Shown here in pieces: positions 11,145 through 20,508 of a stretch of 64,000 bases of DNA; positions within the stretch are counted from its first letter, which is position 1, and each line of letters starts with the position of its first letter. The notes under the pieces are model-generated. The model did not search any database and was not told the origin of the DNA. It worked only from the letters and a program-made list of their open reading frames with translations. The DNA is taken from the NCBI GenBank assembly GCA_002215645.1, contig NGFI01000004.1, positions 62,001 through 126,000 of the forward strand. Direction: 5' to 3'. The DNA is from Gemmatimonadetes bacterium 2013_60CM_65_52. GTDB taxonomy: Bacteria > Gemmatimonadota > Gemmatimonadetes > Gemmatimonadales > Gemmatimonadaceae. The translations under genes were made by a program, and so were the position numbers.

Positions 11145-11591
11145 ATGAATGGCCGCCCACGAGCTGGCTTCACGCTGATCGAGCTCCTTGTCGTCATTGC
11201 AATCATCGCAACGCTCGCTGCGGTTGTGGCCCCGTCTCTCTTTGGTAACGTCGGAGAGGCGCGCAGGAGCACAGCGAAGAGCCAGATCGAGATTCTCTCG
11301 CTCGCACTGGATGCATACAGAGTCGACAACGACGGCTATCCAACGAGCGAACAAGGTCTGGACGCACTCAGAACCATGCCGCTCGGCGGCGATCCTCCAC
11401 GCAACTGGAAGGGCCCATACCTGAAGCAGATGGTGCCCGCCGATCCCTGGCGGCGGCCTTACGTGTACGTGTATCCGGGCGTGTCTAATCCTCAAGGTTA
11501 CGATCTCTACACATTCGGCAAAGACGGCAAGTCCGGCGGAGATGGTGAGGACGCCGACATCACCTCTTGGGGGGGCGCTGTACGTCAGTGA
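11145..11591 (+). CDS. gspG: major pseudopilin
   Basis: MNGRPRAGFTLIELLVVIAIIATLAAVVAPSLFG prepilin motif; GspG C-terminal DPWRRPYVYVYPG...YDLYTFGKDGKSGGDGEDADI. Confidence 0.95.
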   Translation: MNGRPRAGFTLIELLVVIAIIATLAAVVAPSLFGNVGEARRSTAKSQIEILSLALDAYRVDNDGYPTSEQGLDALRTMPLGGDPPRNWKGPYLKQMVPADPWRRPYVYVYPGVSNPQGYDLYTFGKDGKSGGDGEDADITSWGGAVRQ

Positions 11592-11612
11592 GTCTGCCAC
11601 GAGGAGTTGTGC

Positions 11613-12830
11613 ATGAGCACTGAATTGGCGCCGCTTGCCGGAAACCTGTCCTTCTCGTTTGAGGCCATGACTGCGGGTGGCGTCATGGAGCAGGGCAGCA
11701 TCCATGCTCCGTCGCTTCTCGATGCACGGCGGGCGGTGATCAATCGCGGATTGCTCTTGCTTACAATTCGTCAGACTGAAGTCCACGTGCGGCGGACGCA
11801 GCTGCGAGTTGCGGATCTCGGTCTTGGTCTGCGTATCCTGGCGGATCTGCTCGATGCCGGCCTCTCCGCGGGCCGGGCACTGAAGGCCCTCGAGGATCTC
11901 GCGCCACCCGCGTGGCGAAGTGCGATACCCGCGCTCCAGCAGTCCATTCGCGAGGGAAATGGACTTGCAGCAGCCCTGGCATCTGGTCCGATCGAGATAC
12001 CGGCGGTCGTAATTGGAATAGCGCAGGCAGGAGAGGCCGGCCAGGGGTTGGGGCCCGCCATACGGCAAGCGGCCGAGATGATGGAAGCGTCGGCGGCAAC
12101 CCGAGCTGCGGTTCGCTCCGCTCTCGCGTATCCACTGGTGCTCGCGAGTGCGGGAGCACTCGCCATTGCGTTGCTCATCGGCGTGGTGTTGCCACGCTTC
12201 GCAATCATTCTCGCGGATCTCGGCGAATCACTGCCGCCGGCAACTCGATTCGTAATGATGAGCGCGACCGTGGTGAAAGCTGGTGCCCTCCCCGCCGCGG
12301 TGGGCGCGGCAAGCATCTTCGGCGTGTGGCGTGCTTGGCTCACTACGCCAGCAGGGCGCCAGCGGTGGTGTGAGTGGCTGCTCATGACACCGTTCTTCGG
12401 CGTCGTTCGCTTTTCCGCCGCAAGCGCTCGAGCATGCTACACTCTTGCCACACTGCTGGACACCGGCGTCCCAATTGCATCTGCGGTAAAGTACGCAGCA
12501 CAAGCGTCTGGCGACGCGGCCGTTGAATCCCGCATGATGCTTGCGCGCGAGCGCGTGGGCGCGGGCGCGCCGTTGTCACGCGCGACCGCTGAGTTCGCGG
12601 CGCTCACGCCTATCTCGGTGCGACTGCTCAGAAGCGGCGAAGAAAGCGGCAAGCTCACGTCAATGCTGCTGCATGCCGCTCGGTTAGAGCAGCAGCGCAG
12701 CGACAGGATGGTGCAGACGTCGGTCAAGCTACTGGAGCCAGTTCTCGTATTTGTCTTTGCCGCGGTCGTGGCGATCATTGCTGCGGCCCTGCTCCAAGCC
12801 GTCTACAGCGTGCGACCCGTGGTCACATGA
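11613..12830 (+). CDS. gspF: type II secretion inner-membrane protein GspF
   Basis: LRILADLLDAGLSAGRALKALEDL, TLATLLDTGVPIASAVKYAA; GspF repeats and TM segments. Confidence 0.9.
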   Translation: MSTELAPLAGNLSFSFEAMTAGGVMEQGSIHAPSLLDARRAVINRGLLLLTIRQTEVHVRRTQLRVADLGLGLRILADLLDAGLSAGRALKALEDLAPPAWRSAIPALQQSIREGNGLAAALASGPIEIPAVVIGIAQAGEAGQGLGPAIRQAAEMMEASAATRAAVRSALAYPLVLASAGALAIALLIGVVLPRFAIILADLGESLPPATRFVMMSATVVKAGALPAAVGAASIFGVWRAWLTTPAGRQRWCEWLLMTPFFGVVRFSAASARACYTLATLLDTGVPIASAVKYAAQASGDAAVESRMMLARERVGAGAPLSRATAEFAALTPISVRLLRSGEESGKLTSMLLHAARLEQQRSDRMVQTSVKLLEPVLVFVFAAVVAIIAAALLQAVYSVRPVVT

Positions 12831-13153
12831 TTGTCTCACCGCGCGATTGTGGCATCCGAGAACGCCAGGGAACGACTCTGCTCGAGGTCGTCATCGTGGT
12901 CCTGATTCTCGGTGTCCTTGCGACTGTCGCATCCCTGGCCATTCCCGGTGCGACGACACCAGCGCAAACGCTCGCCGCGACAGTGGGACGTGCGCGACGG
13001 GAGGCCGCGGAGCACGGCCACACCGTGAAAACAACCTACAGGGATAGCCTGCATGTCATTGACATCGTTGCGTTCGTTGACGGCAGGGTGCTGATCGACT
13101 CGACGGGCGTGGTCAATCCGTTGACCGGCCGCGCCGAGGGCAACGATCCGTGA
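12827..13153 (+). CDS. minor pseudopilin, GspH-like
   Basis: RQGTTLLEVVIVVLILGVLATVASLAIPG prepilin motif; position in cluster. Confidence 0.75.
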   Translation: MIVSPRDCGIRERQGTTLLEVVIVVLILGVLATVASLAIPGATTPAQTLAATVGRARREAAEHGHTVKTTYRDSLHVIDIVAFVDGRVLIDSTGVVNPLTGRAEGNDP

Positions 13154-13530
13154 CCTCTAACAAGTGCTGTGGCCGAGCGCGTCGTGGATATGCACTGCTG
13201 GACGCGCTCATCGCTCTCGCGATTCTCAGTCTCGTTACGGCGGGCATGATCGCGCTCCTTCGTCAAACGGTCTTCTCTCTCGAGGAGATGCATCGACGAG
13301 ACCGCGTAATGCGGGAGGCCACGACCGCCATGGCGTCGCTCATAGTGCGTGATGGCTCATGGCTGGACGAGCACCTCGGCGACAGCCGCTATGAAGCCTG
13401 GGATCTTCATGTCGAGCGGCAATCAGCGCAAGTCTATGACCTGACCCTGAAGGATACCGTGCACGAGAGCGTTCTCCTCGAAACAGCGACGTATCTGGGC
13501 GCTACCGAGCAAAGACATGCAGACCATTAA
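13150..13530 (+). CDS. minor pseudopilin, GspI-like
   Basis: RRGYALLDALIALAILSLVTAGMIALLRQ prepilin-like N-terminus (Asp at +5); position. Confidence 0.65.
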   Translation: MTSNKCCGRARRGYALLDALIALAILSLVTAGMIALLRQTVFSLEEMHRRDRVMREATTAMASLIVRDGSWLDEHLGDSRYEAWDLHVERQSAQVYDLTLKDTVHESVLLETATYLGATEQRHADH

Positions 13531-14056
13531 CCGCGCGGCCTTCACCCTCGTCGAGATTATGTTGGCGGTCGGCCTCGCCGCCGCCGCCGTCGTGATGAGC
13601 GCAATGCTCGTCCGCCAGCTGTTAACGTCGCATACCGTCCTTATGCGAGTAGGTGCTCGGGCCGACGCGGAGGCGAATGGTAGCCGTGAGCTCCGTGAAT
13701 TGTTCGGGCGAGCCGAATTGGGAACGGACACGACGCGGCAGTTTGTCGGTGACCAGCGAAGTGTGGCGTTTCCGACATGGTGCGATCGCGCGACCGGCTG
13801 GCTCGAGCACTGCATCGTACGCGTCTATCTCGACCACCGCGTGGACAGCACGAGCATCGAAGCTCATTTCGACGATGGCTCCGACCTCCGACTGCAGACA
13901 CTGACGGGATTGCTCGAGTTTCGCTACTACGGGCGCGTTGGTGAGGCGTTGGTCTGGAATGAGAAATGGAACAAGGGCCTGATTCCACCGGCCGGTGTGG
14001 GTCTCGTGCGTACTGGTGGAGATACCACCGTCCTGTATATCGGAGAGCGCGGGTGA
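13517..14056 (+). CDS. minor pseudopilin, GspJ-like
   Basis: MQTINRAAFTLVEIMLAVGLAAAAVVMSAM prepilin motif; position. Confidence 0.7.
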   Translation: MQTINRAAFTLVEIMLAVGLAAAAVVMSAMLVRQLLTSHTVLMRVGARADAEANGSRELRELFGRAELGTDTTRQFVGDQRSVAFPTWCDRATGWLEHCIVRVYLDHRVDSTSIEAHFDDGSDLRLQTLTGLLEFRYYGRVGEALVWNEKWNKGLIPPAGVGLVRTGGDTTVLYIGERG

Positions 14057-14979
14057 CGAAAATTCGCGACAGGCGCGGGTACGCGACGCTGCTGGTGCTC
14101 TGGCTGCTCGTCATCGCCTCCAGTGTCGGGCTCTCAGCCGTGCTGACTGGGCGCGACGAATACCACTTCGCTCGCAACAGATTCGAGGCAGAACGCGCGC
14201 AGTGGCGGGCACACGGCTGTGCAAGCGAGGCGGAAGCGTCGGTCGACGAAATCCTCGAAGCCGCCTCGTCCAACGGAGAGCGAACGCGTAGATGGCGGCA
14301 CCTCGATACGCTCATCACGGTGCCCAATGCGGAGCGCTGGCGCTGCGTCGTTGTCGTGCGCGCTGCTGGCTCCCGGCTGAACATCAATGAGGCCACCGAG
14401 GAACAGCTGGCTCGCGCCCTAGCGCAAATCGCCGATACGCGCGGAAGCGCTGCACTGATTGACGCCATACTTGATTGGCGCGGAGCCCGTGATGATGCGC
14501 GTAACGGAATGGTTGATACCGCACGGTATCGAGGAGCCCATGGCCATGAGCCGCGAAAGGGGCCGTTTGCGTCCACCGCCGAACTGCATCGTGTCCGCGG
14601 CCTCGATTCAATTCAACGACTCGACGCACTGTTCGATGTCGAATCCGGTCGGGTGTCGCTTCCCAATGCTTCAGGCGAGGTACTCCTCTCGCTTCCCGGA
14701 CTCGCATGCGAGACGGTCGACCGACTCCTCGAACTTCGCGCCGATGGCCACGACGTCGAGGATCTCATGTCGCTGACGGGCCGCATTTCAGCCACAGCTG
14801 CGGAATCTCTCATGACGCGATATGCGGAGCTCTCACTGGCGACGACTCTCGAGCCCGACGCGTGGATCGCGACTGTAACTGCATCGAGTGGCCGGCCGGA
14901 GATATCGGTAGTCATCGAGCTCCGCCTCATTCGCAGAGGCAACAGCAGCGCCGTGGTTCGGAGGAGAACATGGTCGTGA
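14053..14979 (+). CDS. gspK: GspK-like minor pseudopilin
   Basis: RRGYATLLVLWLLVIASSVGLSAVL lacks Glu5 as typical for GspK; LNINEATEEQLARAL helix-hairpin; GTG start in 4-bp overlap. Confidence 0.75.
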   Translation: MTKIRDRRGYATLLVLWLLVIASSVGLSAVLTGRDEYHFARNRFEAERAQWRAHGCASEAEASVDEILEAASSNGERTRRWRHLDTLITVPNAERWRCVVVVRAAGSRLNINEATEEQLARALAQIADTRGSAALIDAILDWRGARDDARNGMVDTARYRGAHGHEPRKGPFASTAELHRVRGLDSIQRLDALFDVESGRVSLPNASGEVLLSLPGLACETVDRLLELRADGHDVEDLMSLTGRISATAAESLMTRYAELSLATTLEPDAWIATVTASSGRPEISVVIELRLIRRGNSSAVVRRRTWS

Positions 14980-16214
14980 GCCGCCGGCGCTATGGAGTCA
15001 CGATTCATCGGTCGGAAGTCCGCATAGTCGGCGTTGTGCGTGGGCGGAGTGCCTGGACATGGCGCGGCGAGATCACGGACGGAGACACGGCGGGAGCTCT
15101 CAAGAACGCGCTGCTTCAGATGCCGCGGCCGTCGATTGGACGTCCGCTCGTGCGCGTTGGCGTTGGGGCGAGCGCCGCACAGCTGCGCACGATTAGCGGC
15201 CTTGCCGCTGAAGTCGAATCGACGCGCCGAACTGCGGCGGTCGCTAGCAACCCCGAACGATTCTTTCTTCGTTGGACGGGAGCAACGACCGTGTCGCCGG
15301 TCTTCCAGACCCCAGGCGGCGAGTACGTCGCCGCGGCCTTTGACGGAGCCGTCATCAACGCGTTGCGCGCCGCTCTTGCTGGCGCTCCCGTTCGAATCGA
15401 GGGCATGATCAACGTGGCGTCTGCGGTACCGTGGGGCGTCGGCGTGAACGCCAAAGACAACTCCATGCTCTGGTCCAGCATCGATGGTGAACTCAGGCTT
15501 CGTCTCTCGGCGGGAACGGTGACAGCGGCGCACCCGGTCGTGGGCGCGCTTGTCGACTCGATTGATGGCAACCCTCCGTCAACATCAACTTCCGGTGGAA
15601 ATACCGACTGGACAGAAGCGTTCTCCGTCGCGACGTGCAATCTCGAGGAACTGCCATATCTGCCAGGCGGAGCGCTGAGAGGGACATCGAATGCCGGCGC
15701 CCGTGCAACTCGTCTGGGAGTGAGTCTGGCCATGGCAGCGGCGATGGTAGCATGGCTCTTCGCGCCCGCCATGCTCGCGATGAGAAGCGCGGAACGTGCG
15801 GAAGCGCGAATGGTGGCGCTGACACGGACGCGTAGCCACGCGGCGCGACTCGCGGCCGATGCTCGCGATCTCGAACAAGCCGCGCGCCACGTCGATCAGT
15901 TTCGCGCAGGCAGACTCTCGATGACGTATCTGCTAGGTGCGATTTCTAGCGCCTTACCGGAATCAACCGCCGTCACGAGCCTCCGCATCGACTCCCTCGG
16001 CGGAACTGCGATTCTCCTCGCTCCGCGCGTCCTACCGGCCTTGCCGAAGCTCCTTTCGCTCCAACCGCTGGATGGTATGCAGGCGACTGGTCCCATTACT
16101 CGTGAAGCGTTCTCCGGGCGTGAGCTCGAGCGACTCTCCATCCGCTTTCGACTGCGGCGTCTCGGGACTGGCAGTATGCGTCCTTCAAAGCGGTACGGTG
16201 GAGCGCTCAATTGA
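14970..16214 (+). CDS. GspL/PilM-PilN-like type II secretion protein
   Basis: Actin-like N-terminal segment, single TM AMAAAMVAWLFAPAMLAM near residue 250; position. Confidence 0.6.
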   Translation: MVVSRRRYGVTIHRSEVRIVGVVRGRSAWTWRGEITDGDTAGALKNALLQMPRPSIGRPLVRVGVGASAAQLRTISGLAAEVESTRRTAAVASNPERFFLRWTGATTVSPVFQTPGGEYVAAAFDGAVINALRAALAGAPVRIEGMINVASAVPWGVGVNAKDNSMLWSSIDGELRLRLSAGTVTAAHPVVGALVDSIDGNPPSTSTSGGNTDWTEAFSVATCNLEELPYLPGGALRGTSNAGARATRLGVSLAMAAAMVAWLFAPAMLAMRSAERAEARMVALTRTRSHAARLAADARDLEQAARHVDQFRAGRLSMTYLLGAISSALPESTAVTSLRIDSLGGTAILLAPRVLPALPKLLSLQPLDGMQATGPITREAFSGRELERLSIRFRLRRLGTGSMRPSKRYGGALN

Positions 16215-16816
16215 TGCACTGGACATCGCAAAAGGATCGTCGAGTCCTCGCTCTTGGCGGCACGTTGATCGCCCTCATCTTGATTCTCGGTCGCGGCATG
16301 CCGCTGTGGAGAGTGTGGGAAGTCGATAAGCGCGCGTCGGCTACCGGAATACTGAGGAGGGCCGCTGAATTCGATCGGACAACGAAAGAGTATCTCGCCA
16401 CTGCGGCGAATGCGGCCGAGTCACAGCGGCGCTACGGCAGCTCCTTGAGTGGCGTTCTACGTGCGATGTCACCAGTTGCTGCCGCGGCGACTCTTGCCAG
16501 TCTCACCGAGGACGTAGCGGAGAAGGCAGGAGCGAAGCTGACAAGCATCCAGCTTCGGCCGGACTCCGCCTTCCATGATCACTTTGCGCGCGTCGGCGTG
16601 CGATTCTCGGCATCAGCTGACGTAGAGGGTCTGACCGCACTGTTGGAAGGCCTGGAGACCAATGCAACGCTGCTTGCGATACGCGAACTATCGGTGACAC
16701 CGGCTGAGGTGGCTGGTTCTGATGCAAAGCCAGAGGTGCTGCGTTTCCAGGTCTTGGTGGAGGCGTTGGCCTTCGATGGAACATACGCTAGACCGGCCGC
16801 CGGTCATACCAAGTGA
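16214..16816 (+). CDS. GspM-like type II secretion protein
   Basis: N-terminal TM RRVLALGGTLIALILILGRGMPLW, periplasmic remainder; start overlaps upstream stop. Confidence 0.6.
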   Translation: MHWTSQKDRRVLALGGTLIALILILGRGMPLWRVWEVDKRASATGILRRAAEFDRTTKEYLATAANAAESQRRYGSSLSGVLRAMSPVAAAATLASLTEDVAEKAGAKLTSIQLRPDSAFHDHFARVGVRFSASADVEGLTALLEGLETNATLLAIRELSVTPAEVAGSDAKPEVLRFQVLVEALAFDGTYARPAAGHTK

Positions 16817-17310
16817 GCAAGTCTCTCGTCGACATGGCGATGAGTGCGATAGCCGTTGCGATGCTGACAAGCACAGCGATTCGAGCGAGAGATGCGCAGA
16901 GCGTGGCTCCGTCCCGAGTCGATATCAAGGAGAAACGGAACAAACTGGAGCCAACCACGTTCCTCGCGCACGTGGATCCGCCTATGGATACGCTTCTTAC
17001 ATCCCGCATCGTCAAGAACGACATGTTCCGCCTGGCGAACGCTCCAACGGCCGTTCGCTATGCTCTCGCGGTCGAGGGCGCCGGCGCTTCACTTCCCGCA
17101 GTCCCACGACCGCGACTTGCGGTGAAGGCCATCATCGGCGGTCCACCCTGGCAAGCAATGATCGAGGGCTTTCCCGGCCAATCGGTTGCCATTGTGCGTG
17201 CGGGACAGCTGGTAGGAGCGTTCACCGTTCGCACCGTGGGACGCGACTCCGTTGTCATTCTGGGCGCGGACACATCATGGACGCTGTCCCTCCACGGAGC
17301 TCGCCAATGA
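16813..17310 (+). CDS. GspC/PilP-like periplasmic protein
   Basis: N-terminal signal segment, PRPRLAVKAIIGGPPWQAMIEGFPGQSVAIVRAGQLVGAFTVRTVGRDSVVI resembles HR/PilP beta domain; position before secretin. Confidence 0.55.
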   Translation: MSKSLVDMAMSAIAVAMLTSTAIRARDAQSVAPSRVDIKEKRNKLEPTTFLAHVDPPMDTLLTSRIVKNDMFRLANAPTAVRYALAVEGAGASLPAVPRPRLAVKAIIGGPPWQAMIEGFPGQSVAIVRAGQLVGAFTVRTVGRDSVVILGADTSWTLSLHGARQ

Positions 17311-18842
17311 GGGATCATCTCATGGCTAGTTGGGTGGTAACGCTGTTTGTTGCTACGGCCGTGAGCGCGCCGTGCAACGCGCAGAAGACGACACAGAAGG
17401 TCGGCGCCAAGGACAGTGTGACCATCCGTGTGGTCAATACGGAACTTCGATCCGCTGTCCAGTTCATCGGTCAGTATCTCGATTGGCCTGTGATCTACAG
17501 CGGACCTGTCGGGGCGCAGGTGACACTGGAGACTCCTCATCCCGTGGCTCGCTCAACTGTGCCGACTCTGCTGCGCGGCTTGCTGGAGAGCCAGAGTTAC
17601 GAATTGATTCCCGATACGGCGGCGCAGCTTTTTCGCGCGCGCCCGCACGAGACTCCGAAGCCGCCGGTTGTCTCTCCAGGGGATGCGGGCTCTCGCCAGG
17701 CGACGCCCCCAGCGCAACCCGCGAGCAGCACGGAGCTGTTCGTCATTGGACTGAAGCACGCACGTGCCGCCGACGTTGCCGCTACCGTCAACGCGCTCTA
17801 CGGTCGGGGCACGTCCGACGGGAGCAGCGTGCGTCGATCGACGCTGAGTGACGAACTGCGGGCCAATCAAGTGCCTCCCGTGGGTGCACCTCCATCGCCG
17901 CCGATCACTATTACCCAGGGCGCGCAGCGCGGTTCGGCCTTCACGGGAGAAGTGATCATCGTGCCAGATCCTCGAGGCAACACGCTGCTGGTTCGTGCAA
18001 ACCGTACCGACTACACGCTCATCGAGCAGGTCGTCGGGAAGCTCGATGTCCGCCCATTACAGGTCTTGATAGAAGTGCTGATCGCCGAGGTGCGACGCGA
18101 CAGAAGTCTGACGTTCGGAGTGACTCTGAAACTGCCGAAGACAAACATTGCCGGCACAGAAAACACGACGATCGCTGGTAGTATCGATGGCCTTGGCAGC
18201 GGTGGAACCGGAGCCGGTGGCCTCGGCGAATTCGCGCTATCCGTCATGGGGATCGGCGGACTCGACTTGGAAGCAACGATCAAGGCTGCGGCCGGTCGTG
18301 GCGACGTATCGATTCTCAGCAGGCCAATCGTACTGACGGCGAACAATCAGGAAGCAGAGATCAACGTCGGGAGTCAGCGTCCCTTCGTTCAGGTGTCGCG
18401 GTCCTTACCCACGGACGCCGCAGTCCGCGATCAAGTCGTTCAATACAAGGATGTGGGAACCAAGCTTGCCGTGCGCCCCACCATCAGCGTGGACGGATCT
18501 GTTCAGTTGGAAGTGAAGCAGGAGGTCAGCAGTGCCACGACTGAGACAGCATTCAATGCGCCCGTGATTTCAACGCGCTCAGTGACGACGCAACTCCTCA
18601 TCCTTGACGGCCAAACGGTCGTTCTCGGTGGCCTTACGGACCGGCAGAGGGACGTTTCCCAGAGCGGCATACCCCTCCTTTCGAGCATTCCATTCATTGG
18701 CGGCCTCTTTGGAAGCGCCTCCCGGCGCACGACGGAGACCGAGCTCTTCATCTTCCTCACACCTCATGTCATTCGCTCCGACGACGACGCTGCCCAGCTC
18801 TCCGCTCCGCTGCGAGAGCGGGCAACTCGCTCACGCCCCTAG
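17307..18842 (+). CDS. gspD: type II secretion secretin GspD
   Basis: VIIVPDPRGNTLLVRANRTDYTLIEQVVGKLDVRPLQVLIEVLIAEV, VILDGQTVVLGGL-type LLILDGQTVVLGGLTDRQRDVSQSGIPLLSSIPFIGGLFG secretin signature. Confidence 0.95.
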   Translation: MRDHLMASWVVTLFVATAVSAPCNAQKTTQKVGAKDSVTIRVVNTELRSAVQFIGQYLDWPVIYSGPVGAQVTLETPHPVARSTVPTLLRGLLESQSYELIPDTAAQLFRARPHETPKPPVVSPGDAGSRQATPPAQPASSTELFVIGLKHARAADVAATVNALYGRGTSDGSSVRRSTLSDELRANQVPPVGAPPSPPITITQGAQRGSAFTGEVIIVPDPRGNTLLVRANRTDYTLIEQVVGKLDVRPLQVLIEVLIAEVRRDRSLTFGVTLKLPKTNIAGTENTTIAGSIDGLGSGGTGAGGLGEFALSVMGIGGLDLEATIKAAAGRGDVSILSRPIVLTANNQEAEINVGSQRPFVQVSRSLPTDAAVRDQVVQYKDVGTKLAVRPTISVDGSVQLEVKQEVSSATTETAFNAPVISTRSVTTQLLILDGQTVVLGGLTDRQRDVSQSGIPLLSSIPFIGGLFGSASRRTTETELFIFLTPHVIRSDDDAAQLSAPLRERATRSRP

Positions 18843-19803
18843 AGACTGCGCATCCATAGTGGACATGCTCGTCGGAACGTCGCCGCCGATGGCGCGAATT
18901 CGAGCCATTATCCACATGGTGGCACCCACAATATTGCCTGTTCTCGTTCAAGGCCCAACCGGTGCTGGCAAAGAGGTCGTTGCGGCGGCGCTACACGCGC
19001 TGAGCGGCCGCTCTGGACCTTTCGTCGCATTCAACGTCTGCGCAATCGGAGACGCGGTGTTTGAAGACGCGCTCTTCGGACACGTGCGAGGTGCGTTCAC
19101 GGGGGCAGTCGCGGAGTCGCCCGGATTACTCCGTGAGGCGAACGGTGGAACGCTCTTCCTGGACGAGATTGGCGGTCTGCAACTCGCATCACAGGCCAAG
19201 CTGCTCCGAGCGATCGAGACCAAGCGATTCCGACCCCTTGGAGCACGCATGGACGCAGCCAGTGACTTTCGCGTGATTGCCGCGACCAACGATCGCGTGA
19301 GCGACCTCGTAGCGACGGGTCGCTTTCGTGAGGACCTCGCGCATCGACTGGGAGCCGTTGTCATCGACGTACCGTCACTGCGCGAGCGAGCGTCAGACAT
19401 AGGTCTGCTCAGCGAACATTTTCTCTCACGCCTTCGCCCAGGATTGGGACTCGACGACCACGCACGAATCCTCCTCGAGGAATGCCAGTGGCCAGGCAAT
19501 GTGCGCGAGCTCCGACAGGTGTTGGAGAGTGCCTCTATGTGGTCCGGCAGCGTTATCACACGCGAGGCTTTGTTGGCGGCGCTGGCGTCCCGATTCGGCT
19601 CGCTCGCGCCTCCGAACACGTTCGTGCACGAAAGGGACACACTGAAGCAGGCGCTCGAGCGGAACAATTGGGACACGCGTGTAACCGCTCAGGAGTTCGG
19701 TGTTCATCGAACGACAGTGTATCGACTAATGCGACGATACGCACTATCGCCGCGTCAACGCGGCCGTCTGCTCAACGTCACGATCAGTTCATCATCAACA
19801 TGA
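18766..19803 (+). CDS. sigma-54-interacting transcriptional activator (no receiver domain), Fis-type HTH; start may be 18859
   Basis: QGPTGAGKEVVAAALH, GHVRGAFTGAV (GAFTGA loop), GGTLFLDEIGG, C-terminal VTAQEFGVHRTTVYRLMRRY HTH. Confidence 0.88.
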   Translation: MSFAPTTTLPSSPLRCESGQLAHAPRDCASIVDMLVGTSPPMARIRAIIHMVAPTILPVLVQGPTGAGKEVVAAALHALSGRSGPFVAFNVCAIGDAVFEDALFGHVRGAFTGAVAESPGLLREANGGTLFLDEIGGLQLASQAKLLRAIETKRFRPLGARMDAASDFRVIAATNDRVSDLVATGRFREDLAHRLGAVVIDVPSLRERASDIGLLSEHFLSRLRPGLGLDDHARILLEECQWPGNVRELRQVLESASMWSGSVITREALLAALASRFGSLAPPNTFVHERDTLKQALERNNWDTRVTAQEFGVHRTTVYRLMRRYALSPRQRGRLLNVTISSSST

Positions 19804-19822
19804 CTCGAACCCGAGATCTCGA

Positions 19823-20431
19823 ATGCCGCATATCTCACAAGTAGTTAGCAGTCTTATGCGAGGCCTTGCCCTTGCAAGTCTGCTGCTTGGCTGCGCACGC
19901 CAATCATCGAGCGACGACCTGTTTCCACTGCTGTTGCCGAGAGCGAAGCCGCAGGCACCGGAGGTGCCGTTGGAGAGCCTAACCGTGCGAGATGGCAAGG
20001 ACGGAGCGAGAGCACCAGAGGCACCCGACAGCGCCGTCATGGCCGCAACATTGGCGTTGCTCCGGGATGGGCGCGCGAAGCCTCTCACCCAGGCGCAACG
20101 AGCCGATACGATCGCGGTCGTGGCGGCGTTCAGCTTGGTATCCAGCGCGGCACGCGCCGATTCGGTCGACTCCGAGTTCATCATGGAAGTCGTTGGCTAC
20201 CTAATCTATGGCCGCCCCTCAGGTCAGCCGCGGTTGGGGCGGTTCGTCAGCGAGCTGCGCACAGAGCGCCGCGTGTATGTCGCCTACCGAAGTGTGGACG
20301 CATGGCAGGTAGCAGCGAATCAGTCGCGGCCCTTCAAGTTCCCGGTGGCGATACTCGCGGAATCAGCGTCGTTTGCGTTGTCCTCCAACGACCAGGATGC
20401 CATTAGGCGTCTCGTCCGCACCGACAGGTAG
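19823..20431 (+). CDS. hypothetical lipoprotein
   Basis: N-terminal signal with lipobox LLLGC; no recognised domain. Confidence 0.6.
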   Translation: MPHISQVVSSLMRGLALASLLLGCARQSSSDDLFPLLLPRAKPQAPEVPLESLTVRDGKDGARAPEAPDSAVMAATLALLRDGRAKPLTQAQRADTIAVVAAFSLVSSAARADSVDSEFIMEVVGYLIYGRPSGQPRLGRFVSELRTERRVYVAYRSVDAWQVAANQSRPFKFPVAILAESASFALSSNDQDAIRRLVRTDR

Positions 20432-20508
20432 TCGCAGCCGGTTGCGCCACATGTGCAGGGCTTCATGCGAATAGCGCAAACGCAAGCCACGATGCGCTAC
20501 GCAATGCG

